This document shows positions 46,250-59,962 of a stretch of DNA of 64,000 nt, piece by piece. The notes beneath the pieces are model-generated. The model was given only the letters and a program-made list of their open reading frames with translations, had not been told where the DNA came from and searched no databases. A program made the translations under genes and the position numbers. Source of the stretch: Fallopia convolvulus (lineage: Eukaryota > Streptophyta > Magnoliopsida > Caryophyllales > Polygonaceae); assembly GCA_964016875.1 (NCBI GenBank), contig OZ024724.1:32015786-32079785 (forward strand), written 5' to 3'. Every line of letters begins with the position of its first letter. The first letter of the stretch is position 1.

Positions 46250-47900
46250 GAGCTAGAGGCACAACGCCAGGAGAACATCGAGATGTGTGAGATCCTAGTT
46301 CGCAAGCGGTGTCACACCTACCACTAGCTGTGGTGCTACCCACCATTTTGGCACCCACATCGTAGCAATTGCCCCCTCCTTCTACAACAGCTCTGGGCCT
46401 CACTATTTAGCCTAATGTCACGCTCCAAACTGCGTTATTGCAAGGGTCCTTGACGTGCGCCGCGTTAAGCAGCTCGGGGCTAACGTAGCAGGTCCTAGCA
46501 ATCAGAATCGGAGCAAGAATAAGGGGCCTATGGAGACTCCCATGCAGAAGCCTCGCCTCCAATGAATTCAATCCGTCATCGAGTCGCACCAAGCGCACGG
46601 CCTGGACATCGACGCTTATGACACCTGTGACGACTACGACGCCGTCGACTTCGAATCGGGCCATGAGTTTCATTATCGAGGTATTTTTTTCTCACACACC
46701 CTTATATGATGATCGTAATGACCCGGGGAGTGGTCAACGCCAACATACCTCGACCACCCCTAGACCGACGCGCCGCTGCAATAACATCATTTCTCAAGCG
46801 CGCCAATGCTCTTAGTTCCATGATCAACAGTATCCTGAGCCTACTTTTGGTTATGATGATTATCCTAGGGCTTTAAACCCTAGACCAGGTCCATGTCCGT
46901 ATGTGTACACCGCATTATGGTTCGGACTAGTACCATGATGGGACGCCGATTGTTCAGGACGACTTCGATGACTTCAATGACAAAGAATTTGATGATTCGG
47001 GCATGATCAACCCGCAAAATTTTCCAACCATGGGTGATCCTCCTGAACTGTATGACCATCCTCGGGATTGGATTCAGCTAGACGACCCTTTATAGGACGA
47101 GTTTGCTAACCGACCACGCAAAGAGCCCGCCACGACCTATGATGTCGACCGGTGCCTTAAGCAACTGATTGACAATGCGGTCAACAACAAGGTCGTCTTC
47201 CAAGGGATGGCCCAACTCGCCCTATGTTTCCTGTTGATTGAGAGTTTGATCACCATGTTGGTCGTGATACCCGGGACACTCCCCTGTTGAGCTGACATGA
47301 GGTCAAGGTTAAGATTGACATCTTTCATGACCATTATGATCCCACTGCTTTTCAAGAGCGGGTCCAAGCCATTGCGCATACTTTGCGCTATTTTCATTTG
47401 CCTTTCCACAGGCATGTTATGGCAACGACCCTACATTTCTAAGGTGAAACCCAAACTTGGTGGCATCGCTTTGTCGATGATATGGCGAGGTATGGCTTGA
47501 GAGAGATTCATACATGGGATCAACTGGTATATGTTATGGCACAAAAATATGTACGAGCTGATTACCATAACAAGATGTGGTTAGACATCACATAGCTAAT
47601 CTTCGCCAAGGTAGCATGACGACTCTCAAGCATTACTATAACTCGAGACATGTACTACAAGGCGAATATAGCCGTGGCTCCTTCTACCTTGAGGACTAAG
47701 TTCCTCAGTGGGCTTAACACTTGGATTAGGAACCCATTAGAGATCCTTCCCATTAAGGATCTCAACACTTTGACTCACACAACTATGCAGATTTATAACC
47801 ACCAAGTGAGTTAGCGATGATATTCTTACCAGCCCAGCTCGCGCAGGTATGATTCTTCTAACTCTCGTCCATACATTTCTACTAATGTGCATTCGAGTAC
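46250..47900 (+). pseudogene. Decayed Ty3/gypsy-type gag
   Basis: 47288-47800 encodes, with frameshifts and stops, residues typical of retrotransposon Gag: VKIDIFHDHYDPTAFQERV, GETQTWWHRF, IHTWDQLVYVMAQKYV, and KTKFLSGLN-like sequence. 46610-46900 appears to be the low-complexity N-terminal part. Interrupted on the right by a DNA transposon at about 47904. Non-functional. Confidence 0.65.
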
Positions 47901-47903
47901 TAT

Positions 47904-49135
47904 GGTTGCGTTTATCAAGTGATTATTTATGTGCTTATAAGCACTTTGTTGCTTATTTGCAGAAATAAGCACTTCGGATGTGTGTTTGGCAAAAATGCTT
48001 ATCGGAAATAAGCAAACTTATTTCTGGTGGTTATAAGCAGAAAAAATAATAAACACCCCATGCTTATCGAATATAAGCAAACTTATCTCCCAAAACATAA
48101 GCACATGGGCCCCACCTCCACTTTTCTTTAATGCCCCCATATATAAACCCATTTCTCGCTCTTTACCCTCATCTCTCTCTCTCTCTCGTTTGTTCTCATA
48201 GATCTGAAAGCCAGCGGCGACTTTCGAAGGAGACCACCTCCACCACTTCTGCCTCGCGACACCACCGGAGACGTTGCAGCGTCGCGAGGACGAACGAAGA
48301 CGACGACGGTCGGGTCTCTGCCTCTCTCGCCTTTCTCTCATCGACGACGACGACCGATGAAGAAGACGATCGGACTCGGGAGAAAGAACGAGAGAGATTA
48401 ATCACGACGGAAAGACAGACTCGGGAAAGAGGACGGAAAGGCGGACTCGGGAGAAAGAACCATAGAGAGAATCAGGCCAGAAATATGGACTCGGGAGAAA
48501 GAAATACTCACCACTGGCATATATCTTCTCCACCTCCTCAAAGTGTACAAATTCATTTCCAAAAATTGATCGGTTTCACTTGTCCTTCTCAATTGAATGT
48601 CTGTCATTTGATTGGTTCACTTGTCATTCTCAAAGTGTACAAATTCGTTTCCAAAATTGATTGGTTTCACTTGTCTTTCTCTACCAGGGCTCTATTTTCT
48701 CAATTGAGAAAGATCCAAATTTTCACTTGTTTTCCTTCTCAATTGAATTTTGTTCCTAAGGTTTGTCAATCGTGGTTCTATTTTCTCAATTGAGAAAGAT
48801 CCAAAATTTCACTTTTTTTGTGCCGTTGGCACCTGGTTGAGTACGCCGGCCGCCGGTGGTGGACGCTTGGTTGACAATTCCGATTGTCAATGGTGGAGAG
48901 GTGTGTGTTTTGATATAAAGGGTAGGTTTTAATTTTTTATTTATTTATTTTGAAAGGGTAATTTGGACATTTCCATAATTACCTTTTAAAAATCAGCAAA
49001 CCCTCCAACTGAACACCAATTGCTTATTGCATAAATAAGTTTTAACTTATCAGCATCGGAAATAATCAACTAATATCAGCATCAACAACTTATCAGCATC
49101 AACAACTTATGAGCAAAGATTTGTCGAATGCACCC
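47904..49135. mobile_element. DNA transposon with TTATAAGC-type subterminal motifs
   Basis: The left end ggttgcgtttatcaag and inverted right end gggtgcattcgacaaa are weakly similar. Both arms are crowded with ataagc/gcttat motifs in both orientations. It interrupts the gag pseudogene. A clear target duplication was not found, so superfamily (hAT, Harbinger or MULE) and exact ends are undecided. The interior has a TATA-like tatataaa (about 48140) and a 220-codon ORF (48131-48793) without a recognised domain, in Arg- and Ser-rich low-complexity sequence. Repeats of tctcaattgagaaagatcca occur near 48700 and 48785. Confidence 0.5.
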
Positions 49136-49397
49136 TACATGTGCAAGTTCTATTTCATAAGCCACGCCCCACCTTTGACACCCTCAGGTTCGGACTCGGC
49201 TTCGAGCGTCGCCTTATTAGTAGCTTATTTGACTTATCAATTTTTTCGAGAAAAATAAGCATTGTTTCACCTATTTAGCAATACCATACTCATGAAAGCT
49301 TATCGGATTTATTTTGAGTTAAAAAATAATCAACATCCCACCTTATCAAACTAGCTTATTGTTTTCTTTTGCAAAATTTACCCATTACCCCTCATTT

Positions 49398-49433
<36 letters not shown>

Positions 49434-50184
49434 CATCTCTGGTTGGTGCAAACTCCACTCCATGGCTTCTTCTTCTCCTTGTGCAACTCTTCCTTCTCAA
49501 TGGCTTCTTCTTCTCCCTTTGTAACTCGGCAAAAATTTGAACAACCTTTTTTCCTTTTTGTCTACAAGTTTCAAGCTACAGAGTTGTATATTCTTGTTCT
49601 TTCAATCTCTCTTCCAAGCTCTCTTTTGATCTCTTAAGGTATGTATATTCTTGTTCTAACTCCATTGCATCTTCTTCTTCTTCTCCATTTTGCCTTGTGT
49701 CTAGTTGGAATCCACAAATTAGGGTTCCTAATTGACAACACCAATTTGGAGACAAGAAGAAAAGGATGAATCTACTCCAAATTTGCTCATATTAGGGTGA
49801 ACACAGAATTAGCGTTCCAAATTTGCAAGCATATTAAGGTTCTCAAAATGAATAACTCTTTTATTGATAATCATTTTATAGAGTGAATGGTTATTTCATA
49901 GAGTGAGTGTAAATGGTGAAATTTTTTGTACTGAACTTCCTTTAGCTTTGTGAATTGGTTGGTTTGGATTGCTTTAGATATTTGAATTGTTTGGTTTGGA
50001 TTACAATTACCGTCACCATTTCTTTCAAGTTTCTTGCCAAGTTTTAGCAAGGGAAAATGTAATCTGAATCGTAATATCTTTTTGAAGTCAATTTGCTATA
50101 TATCTATCCCTTATATTACAAAGTGTTTATGCTCAGAATTCTGATGATGGGGGATTCAAACTATTGGTGGAATAATGTTGTTGA
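49136..50184. other. Unassigned DNA with (CT)n tract
   Basis: A (TC)15 microsatellite lies at 49400-49430. 49212-49350 has more gcttat motifs and may be another small transposon. The ORF downstream of the CT tract has no recognised product. Confidence 0.45.
49400..49430. repeat. (TC)n microsatellite
   Basis: About 15 uninterrupted TC units. Confidence 0.95.
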
Positions 50185-53100
50185 TGTAATATCTCATTTT
50201 TATAAAGGGTGAAAATGTAACTTTACATTTCCTTTTAACATGATAAAATATTCACATATTTTATTTCTTAAAGTTATAATGTTATAATATTTTAAATGTT
50301 ATAAGGTTGGTTTATAAGTTTAAAACCCCATATTAAAGGTTACAAAAAATATATTTTCTCATATTATAAATATTAATTATGAACCATAATAATAATGGTT
50401 TTATGATTATTATAAGGTGATAAAAGGATGCCATGTATAATAGAGTCTTATTTTATTATTTAAAATTATAAGAGAGTAATTATAAGTAGCAAAACTTAAG
50501 AAGAAATGTTATAATAATATTTCTAAAATTTATATAAGTGTTTTAATGCTAAAATTTAATACAATAAATTATTTAAAGTTCAAATGATAACTATTTATTT
50601 TATTTGGAGTGCAAAAGTCAAGGTGGAAGGATATTTTTATCACTTTTGTACAACAAGAGGGTTGTTTGTGCAATTTCTCGGAAATGGATTGAAACCCAGT
50701 TGGGGTTGTCTTCAACCTTGAGCCCGAATGTTCAAATGACCATATCTCATTCGTTTCTCAACAGATTTTTGATCCGAAAGATGTTTTAGAAATCTCATGA
50801 AGTGTTCTATAAAACCACTTAATCAATTCTTTGAATTAATACAAATTTGGGGGGGCTGAAATTCTATGCATTTAACCTGACCTAGAATGGATTGAATGCT
50901 CGAATTGACCATGGGAAGCTCGAATTGGATGGAGATAATGATGTGGAAGGATAAGAATGAGTAATGGGGAGTAATTTGGTGGCCGAAACGATCAAGATAC
51001 CTGTTAAAATCTGGATAAAACCCGAATTAAAGCCAATGGACGTTTGGTTTCGGGGTATTGATTTGAGAAATCCGTTTTAGGCATTCTAGGGGCCGTTTTG
51101 ATTACTATAAAAGGCCATTACGAAGTTCAATCCATCTCACACATTTTATATTAAGAAAGTTTCTCCAAAAATGCTCTCCAATTTGCCCAAATCGGCTCGA
51201 GAATAAGTTACCTCTGTTTAGCAAAAAAAATAGAGTAGGGCTCGGGTTTTGGGCTCATTCTCCTTACACACTCAACCAAAAAATTCCCATTTTATATCAT
51301 TGGAAAGATCTCTCCGTTATGGTTCCAACGCGCACACTCCCCAAACCGATACTGGACAAAGAAGAACGAAGCGATTGAAGTTGACCTTGTTTTTTCTTCA
51401 TTCAAACGACTACTATTGCTTTCTTTTGGTGAGTAGGTCGCGCCCGAACCGACCTGACCGATGGTTTTTTTTAATTATTTCGGTTTTGGCTAATTTCAAA
51501 TATTAAAAAAAAAATTCTTTTGCCCAATTAAAAATAGATAATGGTTTTTATTAAAATGGTGTTTAGAGGTTTTTAAATAAAATTGGGTCTTTTAAATATC
51601 AAAGTAATAGTATGATTTTAAATGGGTATTTCTAGTATTTTTATAAATAACTTGGTACTTAAAATGGATATTCATAAGAAAGAATTTCTTATTTCATTAT
51701 AAAATTACTTTGGTTGAATTAAACAAAACTTACAATAAGACTTAGAGTACATATAAGTAATGAGACATTTTGTTTAGATTAATATTAAAATATGTATATA
51801 TATATGTTTGAGGTTAATATTTTATTAATATAAAGTTTAAGGTAAATAATATGAACATTTTATAAAATTCGTAACTTAGTTTCATTATATTAATAAAAAG
51901 AAATTATTAATATAATGTGTAAAGTTTATAATTTTTTAAAAATTAAATCCGTTGTCATTCCTTGAAAATCAACATTATCAAATGAACAAAATAAATTGAC
52001 GACAATTTATTTTATGGTTGATTGAAATAGGAACAAGTTCTTAATCGCGAGTGATCGTTTCGTAACCCATCTACATCAATTACGAGGCAAGTGGTTTGGG
52101 TTCGATTTCCATGAAACGTCCTTTATGCATCACTTGTTTTTATCTAAGCATGTCTCATATCATGTTATATGTTTTCATATGCTTTAAAAATATTATATAA
52201 CTATGTTGGGAACTCTTGTATGAAATAAAATGAGTCTAGGATTTATATTGTTCTGGATTTAATGACATGTTATTTCTAGTCGTACATGGGTTACGCTAGG
52301 TGGACTTTAGGGTAGTTGCCTTGTGATATGTGTGCCTTGATGAGTAGGCTTGTATGTGCGTACTTTATGTTATACACGCCGAATCATTCGATATTAATCT
52401 TGAGCCAATGCTCTACACTTAAGACCATGGTCAATACCCGCTCGTTCGATGAGGGGTGATGGCACGTAGCTCGTGTTAGTATGGGTTCGCCACCCAACCT
52501 TTGAGTATTTCTGTGGGGCCATAACACAAATCCTTCTTACTTAAAAAATATGCCTAATTCCAAGTGGAACGATATTGTGACCCTTAAAATTGGTAGAGAA
52601 TAAATAGGCGCCCGTTGGCGACAATTAAAATGATAGGAAGGCTAGTACAAAATGGAATGCCATCCTTACTCTCGGATTCCGTAATTCTATGGATGTAATA
52701 TGAATTCGCACAACACGTATGCGGTGAGGTTGGTAGAGGGAAATGTGATCAATGAGAGGTTTAATCACCCACTTGATTAAATGTGTGAAATCCAAGTTCC
52801 CAACATAAGTAAACCTTTCTTTTGAAACCGAGACTCACCCTTGAGTGACGTTCTCATTCTTTTCCTTCAAATCATAGTTTTCCTAGGAGGTCTGAGGTCC
52901 AAGGATGGGATCGGTTTTCATTCTGTGCCCGACATCCCAACTCATCCCTTCCTACAAACCGAACCACCTTCCAAAACCCCATTTGTGTAGTCTGTCACAA
53001 GACTAACCGACCATTTATTTTCCTTGCATGGTCGGCTGGTGTCCATCGCATTTCTTGTCGCAACACGTCAGGAATGGAGTTCTATGTCGACGAGAACCAC

Positions 53101-53408
53101 GAGGAGCAAGCTTGAAGAGGAAGAACAAGCTTGAGGAGCAGCTGGATCGAAGGTGGTTAGATTGAATAAGTTCAGAATAATTTTTAAGGGTCGAGGTTCC
53201 AACTTGTGGGACCCTTCCCATTTCAACTTTGTAATCGTTTGAGTTACTCATCTTTTTGTATTAGACTTCCACACCTTTTTAAAATATATATTTTGCATTT
53301 TAAAGTTTTTGGTTAAGTTTTGTGATTACTGTAAGCCTTGGGTGACTTCGAGAGTTTAATCTTGGGGTCATTAGCGGTAATACCCATGTACAAAAAGGTG
53401 GTGTTACA
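50185..53408 (+). mobile_element. TE-F: 3.2-kb solo LTR
   Basis: Starts TGTAATATCTC and ends GGTGTTACA, with perfect 5-bp duplications gttga at 50180-50184 and 53409-53413. A TATA box (ctataaaagg) lies near 51107. There is no gag or pol and no internal second LTR, so the simplest reading is a solo LTR left by LTR-LTR recombination. Orientation is inferred from the TATA box and terminal sequences. Confidence 0.75.
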
Positions 53409-53413
53409 GTTGA

Positions 53414-54720
53414 TTGTTGTAAGGAAATTATGTTAGGTTTTAGGTACTTCCACTCCGTAATTTGGAAATGAACCGTAATTTGTGATGAATTTATCTTAAA
53501 TTCGTAATTGTAATATGTAACTCTACCTTAATTTGTTAATGTCACCTAACAAAATGGTATAAATATTTCAATTTCTCATTACTTTAGTCTTAGGATGTCT
53601 AACTCAGAGTGTTCTAGATATGAAAGCGGGGACCAAAGGAAGTATGAAATACCAATTGGGTTTCCCATGCAAAAAAGGTTGATTTGGATTTCACCTTGGA
53701 TATCCTAATTGAAGTTAGCAGTCTTAGGTTTAATATATGTAGACCAGTTTTATAGCATTATACAAGAGCTAAGGAGCGAAAAGAAGGAACTTGAGCGCAC
53801 CATATGAGATAAGAATGTAGAGGCAATGAATTGGGTTTACACCGAAAGGGAGTTGCTTGCAAGGAGAGAAGGATAAGCAAATTGAAGTGAACCTAACTTA
53901 AATCGTAATTAGTATTGGATTCAAGCATCTTATTTTGGAAGATGTGTACCTCCTTATGCTTTCTAATGTGTACTTTGGTGTATACTATGAATTATGTGCT
54001 TGTTTATGGATTTATGTACTTGCGTGTAATGTATTGCACCTTATGAATTATATATGGAAGATGTATACCTCCTAGCATGGTCATTCTTAAGCCTCATGAA
54101 CAACTCGTGACTTTAAGACAACTTTGCCCTAGCCATGCCAACACACCATAGGGGATCCCTCTATAAGAATACCACCCAACACCATTTGGTCAATCACAAC
54201 CATGACATCATCTAGGTTGTAACATTTCTTCCTTGCATGTGGTTTGGAGGAAGCACAATCATCATTAATGAACTTCATCAATTTCTAACTAGTTTCTCTA
54301 ATTAGCTCCAAGTGTTGGCTCTATAGACTCATGCCGGAGAACTTATTCTTCTTGTGTTTGGTAGGAGCACTAGGGGATGGAGTTCCCTTATCAATAGGTT
54401 TACCCCTTGTGTGGTTGGCTTATTAGCTCCAATGCTTATCTGAAAAATAAACAACCAATTTAGATACAACACCGAAACACTTCAACACCATCAACGTTGA
54501 TCATAAGGTTCACTACCAATAAACCCAAATAACACTTCATCATCATCAACGTTGACCATAAACTTCAACACGGATAAACACCTGATTACCCGTAGTTACC
54601 GAAATATCAATTCGCCCAACTATTTGCCCCAAGTCCCCAACTATGCCTAAGAATTTACAATTCAGGTCGTTTTCTACAGTCCCTAATTGGGTTATTTTCA
54701 CCAATTTTTCCTTCCTATCT
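53414..54720. other. Unassigned DNA, weak coding traces
   Basis: 53595-53880 has short plus-strand frames, one ending in a charged helix-like stretch (IQELRSEKKELERTI), broken by stops. I cannot name a gene. The remainder is noncoding. Confidence 0.35.
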
Positions 54721-55109
54721 TGATGTCAGCTGCAAGGGATAAACATTGGGTTAGGAACTACAAGAACTCGAAAAACCCAATCATAGTAGCCTAGGATCAG
54801 TGTGAGGGATAGAATCACCGATCGAGGAAGCTAGTTGCAAATAGATAGAGCAATGGATTCAACCAAAAGAGTTTTGAGGAATTGAAACAGAGACTGTTTC
54901 ATTGATTGAGCCGCGCACAATACAATGACAGCTTTTATACGACACTACTAGGTTACCCAAAGGGGAAAACACTCAAATCGGGTTTAATCCACATGCAGGT
55001 GTAAACCGGGTTTAACAACAAAACATGAAATGAACCGGAAATAACAAGACTGACTCGAAAACTCGTAATAACGATAACCCAAAGAGGGGATTTATTCAGC
55101 ATTGTAACA
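54721..55109 (-). repeat. TE-G 3' LTR
   Basis: About 389 bp; reversed, it begins TGTTACAATGC at 55109, right after a purine-rich tract (gtcggcggagtac), as in chromovirus-type gypsy elements. 54849-55109 is closely repeated at 62486-62730. The left limit is less certain. Confidence 0.75.
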
Positions 55110-55138
55110 GTACTCCGCCGACGAAAACATCCTTGTCC

Positions 55139-58100
55139 TCAAGGATGAAAATCCGGATATTTGCACTGCAGTTCATCAAAAAATTCCCAGGTTGCGTTTT
55201 CAGTAGTGTCGTTTGTCCATTTTATCAGGAGCTTTGTTGCAACTACACACCCTCGATTGACAATTTGTCTATCGAGCACAGCCTTTGGCTCTTGAAGTAT
55301 TCCCATGTCTTCAAGGTACCGTGGGAGATCAGAATGCGAGACAAAGGAAGGGTTGGGACACAACTTCAGTTGACTGACGCGAAAGGTGTCGTGGATTGCG
55401 GCGGACGATGTCAATTGTAGCTTTTAGGCAACCTTTCCAATCTTGTCTAGGACCAGAAAGGGTCCATAGAATGTAGGGGATAATTTGTGGGGACCTCGGC
55501 CTTTCACAGTGGCTTGTCAATAGGGGTGTAATTTCAAGTATACCCAATCGTGAATGGCGAAAGAGCGATCTGAGCAGTGTTTGTTGGCCAACTGAGTCAT
55601 GTGGTGCTGGGCTCTTTGGAGGTGATGCTTAAGTATCTTGATCAACTCCTCCCTTTTTTACAGGTTGCGATCAATGGTGGCAACTTTTGACTCTCTAGGG
55701 AGGTAGGTCAAGTGGATTGGTTGGGGCTGGCCATAGAGGACATCGTACGGGGTTATGTTTGTGGTTATGTGATGATTGGTGTTATACCACCACTCGGCAA
55801 GTGGAAGCCAGGAACTCCATGTGGTTGGAGCATTGGAACACATACACCACAAGTAGGTTTCAAGGGTGCGATTAGTGACCTCCATTTGGCCATCGCTTTG
55901 AGGGTGGTAGGCCGTGGAAAAATTTAGTTGCACGCCTTGAAGTTTGAAGAATTCTTGCCACACTTCACTCAAGAAAATCGGGTCCCGATCGCTAACAACC
56001 GATTTGGAGAAGCCAACTAACTTGAAAATATGGTCCAAATACAGTTGAGCAACATCGAGGGCAGAAAATGGATGTTTTAAGGGCAGGAAGTGGGCATATT
56101 TGCTCAGGCGATCAACCACCACAAGAATGGTAGTGTATTTCTTGATTAAAGTTGGCAATCCTTCAATAACGTCGAGGCTAATGTCCTCCCAAACAACTTC
56201 TAGAATGGGTAGGGGTTGTAGGAGGCCTAGGAAGCTGAGTTGTCGGGCTTGCTACACTGACATGTGGAGCAATTTCTCACGTAGTGTTTCATGTTTTTAT
56301 GCAGCCCTTTCCAGTATAATAAAGCTCAGATGCGTTGTGTGGTGGAATCCCTTCCAGAGTGACCCCCGACGGGTGAATTATGGAGGTCCTTACCGACGCT
56401 GGGGTGCGAAACCATTCAAGAATTTTTGTTTTCAGTAGTGGGTCATCACCAACAACAAGTTTACCTTGCCGTCTGAGTTCATTGTTCAAAAAGCTGAATT
56501 TTGGATGAGAGGAAGGGTCGTTCTCGAGGTCCTTGATAATGGCTTGGAGGGAGTCATCGGTTGTCCAAGCTTGTTGAATTAGGTGATACAGATCATCATT
56601 TTGGAGGGAGAGATGAATCTGTAATAGGTCAGCATGGGAGATTCTTGATAAGGCATCTGCACATGGTTTTCCTTGCCTTTTTGTATTGAATTTCATAATC
56701 AAACCCCATTAGTTTGGCTATCCACATATGCTGAAACAGGGTGGTAACATTCTGATCTAAAAGGAATTTGAGGCTCTTTTGATCAGTACGAATAATGAAG
56801 TGTTGTTAAAGAAAATAATGAGCTCCACGTTTGGACAACATTTACAACGACTAATAACTCTCTTTCATAAACCAAAATGAGCTGGTGTTGGGGGCTAAGT
56901 GCTTTGCTAAGGAAGCAAATTGGATGGTGATCTTGCATAAGAACAACACCTATACCTCTACCGAAAGCATTTGTTTCGATAATAAAGGTTTTAGAAAAAT
57001 CGGGCATGGCCAGAACAGGTGCAGTTGACAGGGCTGTTTTAAGTTGATTAAATGCCTCAGTTGCTTCAATTGACCAGGATAACCCTTTTTTTTTAAGTAT
57101 GTTCGTGAGAGGCTTGGAGATCAAACTGTAGCCCTTCACAAATCGCCCGGTAGTAGTTTGCAAGACCAAGGAATCCCCGAAGTTTCTTCACTTTGTTGGG
57201 TAGAGGACACTCAAGCCTTTATCTTCGAGGGATCAGTACTAACGCCTTCAGCAGATATAAAATGGCAGAAGTACTTGATTTTCGTGGCCTTAAATGTGCA
57301 CTAGGAGTTGTTCAAGTATAAGTGTTGACTTTGGAGGATGCGAAAGACCGTTCCCAAGTGATGAAGGTGCTCATCCCAATTCTTGTTGTACACCAATATG
57401 TCGTCAAAAAAGACTAAGATGAATCGCCTGAGGTGATCTCTAAATATCTCGTTCATAAGGCTTTGGAAAGTGCACGTCGCGTTCGTGAGGCCGAATGGCA
57501 TCACAAGGTATTCGTAATGGTCAGAATGTGTTTTGAAGGTTGTTTTATTAACATCATGGGGGTCCATTCGAATCTGGTGAAATCCGACTCTTAGGTCAAG
57601 TTTAGAGAAAAGTGGTGCGCCCCCTAATTCATCAAGGAGGTCCTCTAGTAGGGGGATCGGGTATTTATGCTTGACCGTTTGAGCATTCAAATCTCTATAG
57701 TCGACACAAAGACGCTACAAACCGTCTTTTTTCTTTACAAGAACAACGGGAGAAGCGTACGGGATTGCACTGTTCTAAATATCCCTAGATGACAACATTT
57801 ATGAAATTAAGGCCTCAATTGCATCTTTTTGAATGGTCGAATATCGGTATGGTCGTTTACTAACCGGGTTAGCGTTGTGTTGTAGGAGAATTTGGTGGTC
57901 ATGGCTTGGGAGAAATGGGGGCAGGGCTGCGGGTTCTTTAAAAAGGTCTTGAAATTCAAATAACAAAGTTGTTATGGCGGGTGGGGGGGTCTGAATTTTG
58001 GTCAAGAGCATTTATGTGGTGGAGGGTTGGGGAAAAAGCATTGGACCACTATGGTGTGGCATGAATAAAAGCATGTTGGGGACCATTGGATAGGAGTTTA

Positions 58101-59417
58101 TTTATGGAAGAGCTCCCCACGGTTTTGTAGTCATAATTGATTAGACCACGAATGACATGTTTGTAGCCGTCGATAGAGAATTCCATTCTCAACTTGGAGA
58201 AATCCCACAAGATAGGACCTAAAGTGGCAAGCCATTGAATGCCTAGAACAAGATCACAACACTCCAGTGGGAGGACCACTACATCAAAAACAAAAGTGAC
58301 TTTTGAATTCGCTAGGAGAATTTTTCACATGCCCAACTAGTGCTCAGATTGCTGCCATTTGCAACAAACACGGATAGAGATTTGATGGAATCAAGCTTGC
58401 AACTGATCAGCTTAGCCACTTCTAAGTCGAGGAAAATAAGGGTACTTCCCAAGTCAATGAGAATGTGTAGTGGTCTGCCCTTATAATAGGTTGTAACTCG
58501 CATAATATTAAACATGGAGACCCCTGCAAATGCGTATGGAGATGTGCAACGTTGTACCATCTGTTTCAGCCTCATCATTATCACAATTAGATTGAGTTTC
58601 ATCCTCATGGGTCGTTGTCCCCTTCCATGAAATTAACTTGTGGTTTCCTATGTGTGAGTTGATGTACAGGGCTGTATTTCTCATCAAAATACATACAAAG
58701 GCCTTTTGCCTTTCGCTCATGCATTTCCGCATAAGAGTAGGTTCTCCCAGGTCGTTCAGCGTTTGGCTTGAAAGGAGTCTTGTTTGGGGTGGGTAAGATA
58801 GCAAGGGGGGTGGGTTTTTGTGTTTGTTGAGGGGTTGGGAAAAGGCTTGGACTTGTGTTTTTGCTAAAGTTGTTTGACCTCTTGTCAAAGTTGTAAGGGT
58901 ATTTGGAAGAGGCCTCTTTTAGCTTGATTAGCTTGGTTGCTTGGTGGATTGTTGTGGGCGAAAATTGGCATACATGGAGCTGCATTTGTGGGCTTAAGTT
59001 GGCTAGGAAAATGCTCAACGCTTGGGCCTGGGTAATGGTTAAATTTGTAAGGGCCCCTTCGAAAGCATCGAGATAGCTATCAATTTCTCCCACGTAGTGT
59101 ACATTAACTAGCTCCGCTAAGGGATCATCTATGAGCTCACAAAAGTGAGAGGAGGTGTCCACTATATACTCAGACCATGAGGGGAATTGGTTGCCTCTTT
59201 CCCGGATATAGTTATGATGTCACTACAATGCATGTTAGTCCAAATGCAAGGATGCCAAACACACACGATAATCGGAGAGAGTATTATCTAGGGCAAAAAA
59301 TTGCTCACAACGGTACAACCAAATCTTGAGACAAGACCCATCGAATTTAGGAAATCCACTCTTTTCAATCGGGACAACCAAATCACAACGGTACTTAATG
59401 CTCAAACTACTTTTCAA
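55139..59417 (-). pseudogene. TE-G gag-pol with integrase chromodomain, broken
   Basis: Read right to left: Gag (58605-59417) with a degenerate zinc knuckle; aspartic protease (about 58312-58608) with DLGST where DSG is usual; reverse transcriptase (57301-58011) with the FFDDILVY active-site motif intact; RNase H/connection (56783-57169) in which the first catalytic position reads ETNAFG, so Asp is replaced; integrase (55658-56702) with VVDRLS, VSDRDP and GQMEVTNR holding the D, D and E positions; C-terminal chromodomain (55139-55414, LIKWTNDTTENATWE). Frames are split by many stops and shifts. The chromodomain places it in the chromovirus branch of Ty3/gypsy. This is the only polymerase in the window, and its LTRs and primer type differ from TE-A/C/E. 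Confidence 0.9.
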
Positions 59418-59508
59418 CTTTCATTAACTTGTAGTTATAGTATAGAGAAGGGAATCTCTTACTGTGTTCACCTTCTCTTATAGCTGAAAATTCTTATGCA
59501 TATTACAG

Positions 59509-59962
59509 ATGTGTCACATGCAAGGAGTGATGCATCGTGATTTAAAACCAGAAAACTTTCTATTTGCGAACAAGAAGGAAAATTCCGTACTCAAGGCAAT
59601 TGATTTTGGGTTGTCTGTGTTTTTCAAGCCAGGTTGGTAATGTTGCTGTAAAGCACCATCTGTTCTTTCAGATTATTTGAATCAGTAGATACCAACAATG
59701 TATTGAGAGGTTCATTTTCTTCAATCAGGTTAAGTTGCTGTTGCATGCTACCTTAATTCTGATTTTTTCTTTTTGACGTAAATATGCATTTGGAGGCTAT
59801 ATTTAAAAAAAATTATATTCTGTTTCACATGATCATGCTAATAGTCTCTTTTCTTACAGGAGAACAGTTTACCGAAATAGTAGGGAGTCCTTACTATATG
59901 GCTCCTGAGGTTCTAAGACGAAACTATGGACCAGAGGTGGATGTTTGGAGTGCAGGGGTTAT
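59509..59962 (+). pseudogene. CDPK exon 2-3 fragment
   Basis: Exon 2 is 59509-59632 (preceded by TATTACAG, followed by GTTGGT): it encodes MCHMQGVMHRDLKPENFLF and IDFGLSVFFKPG, covering the kinase catalytic loop and DFG motif. Intron 59633-59859 ends TTCTTACAG. Exon 3 starts at 59860 with EQFTEIVGSPYYMAPEVL and breaks off after DVWSAGV at about 59961, where LINE sequence begins. Splice sites and phase are intact and there is no stop, so the fragment is young, but the N-lobe, the C-lobe remainder and calcium-binding EF hands are missing. Plus strand, same as the CDPK exon 1 at 63204, but in the wrong order to be its continuation. Confidence 0.88.

Noticed and set aside
49205..49375. Second small transposon with gcttat motifs
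   Set aside because: The suggestive inverted motifs are short and no target duplication was found; kept only as a remark.
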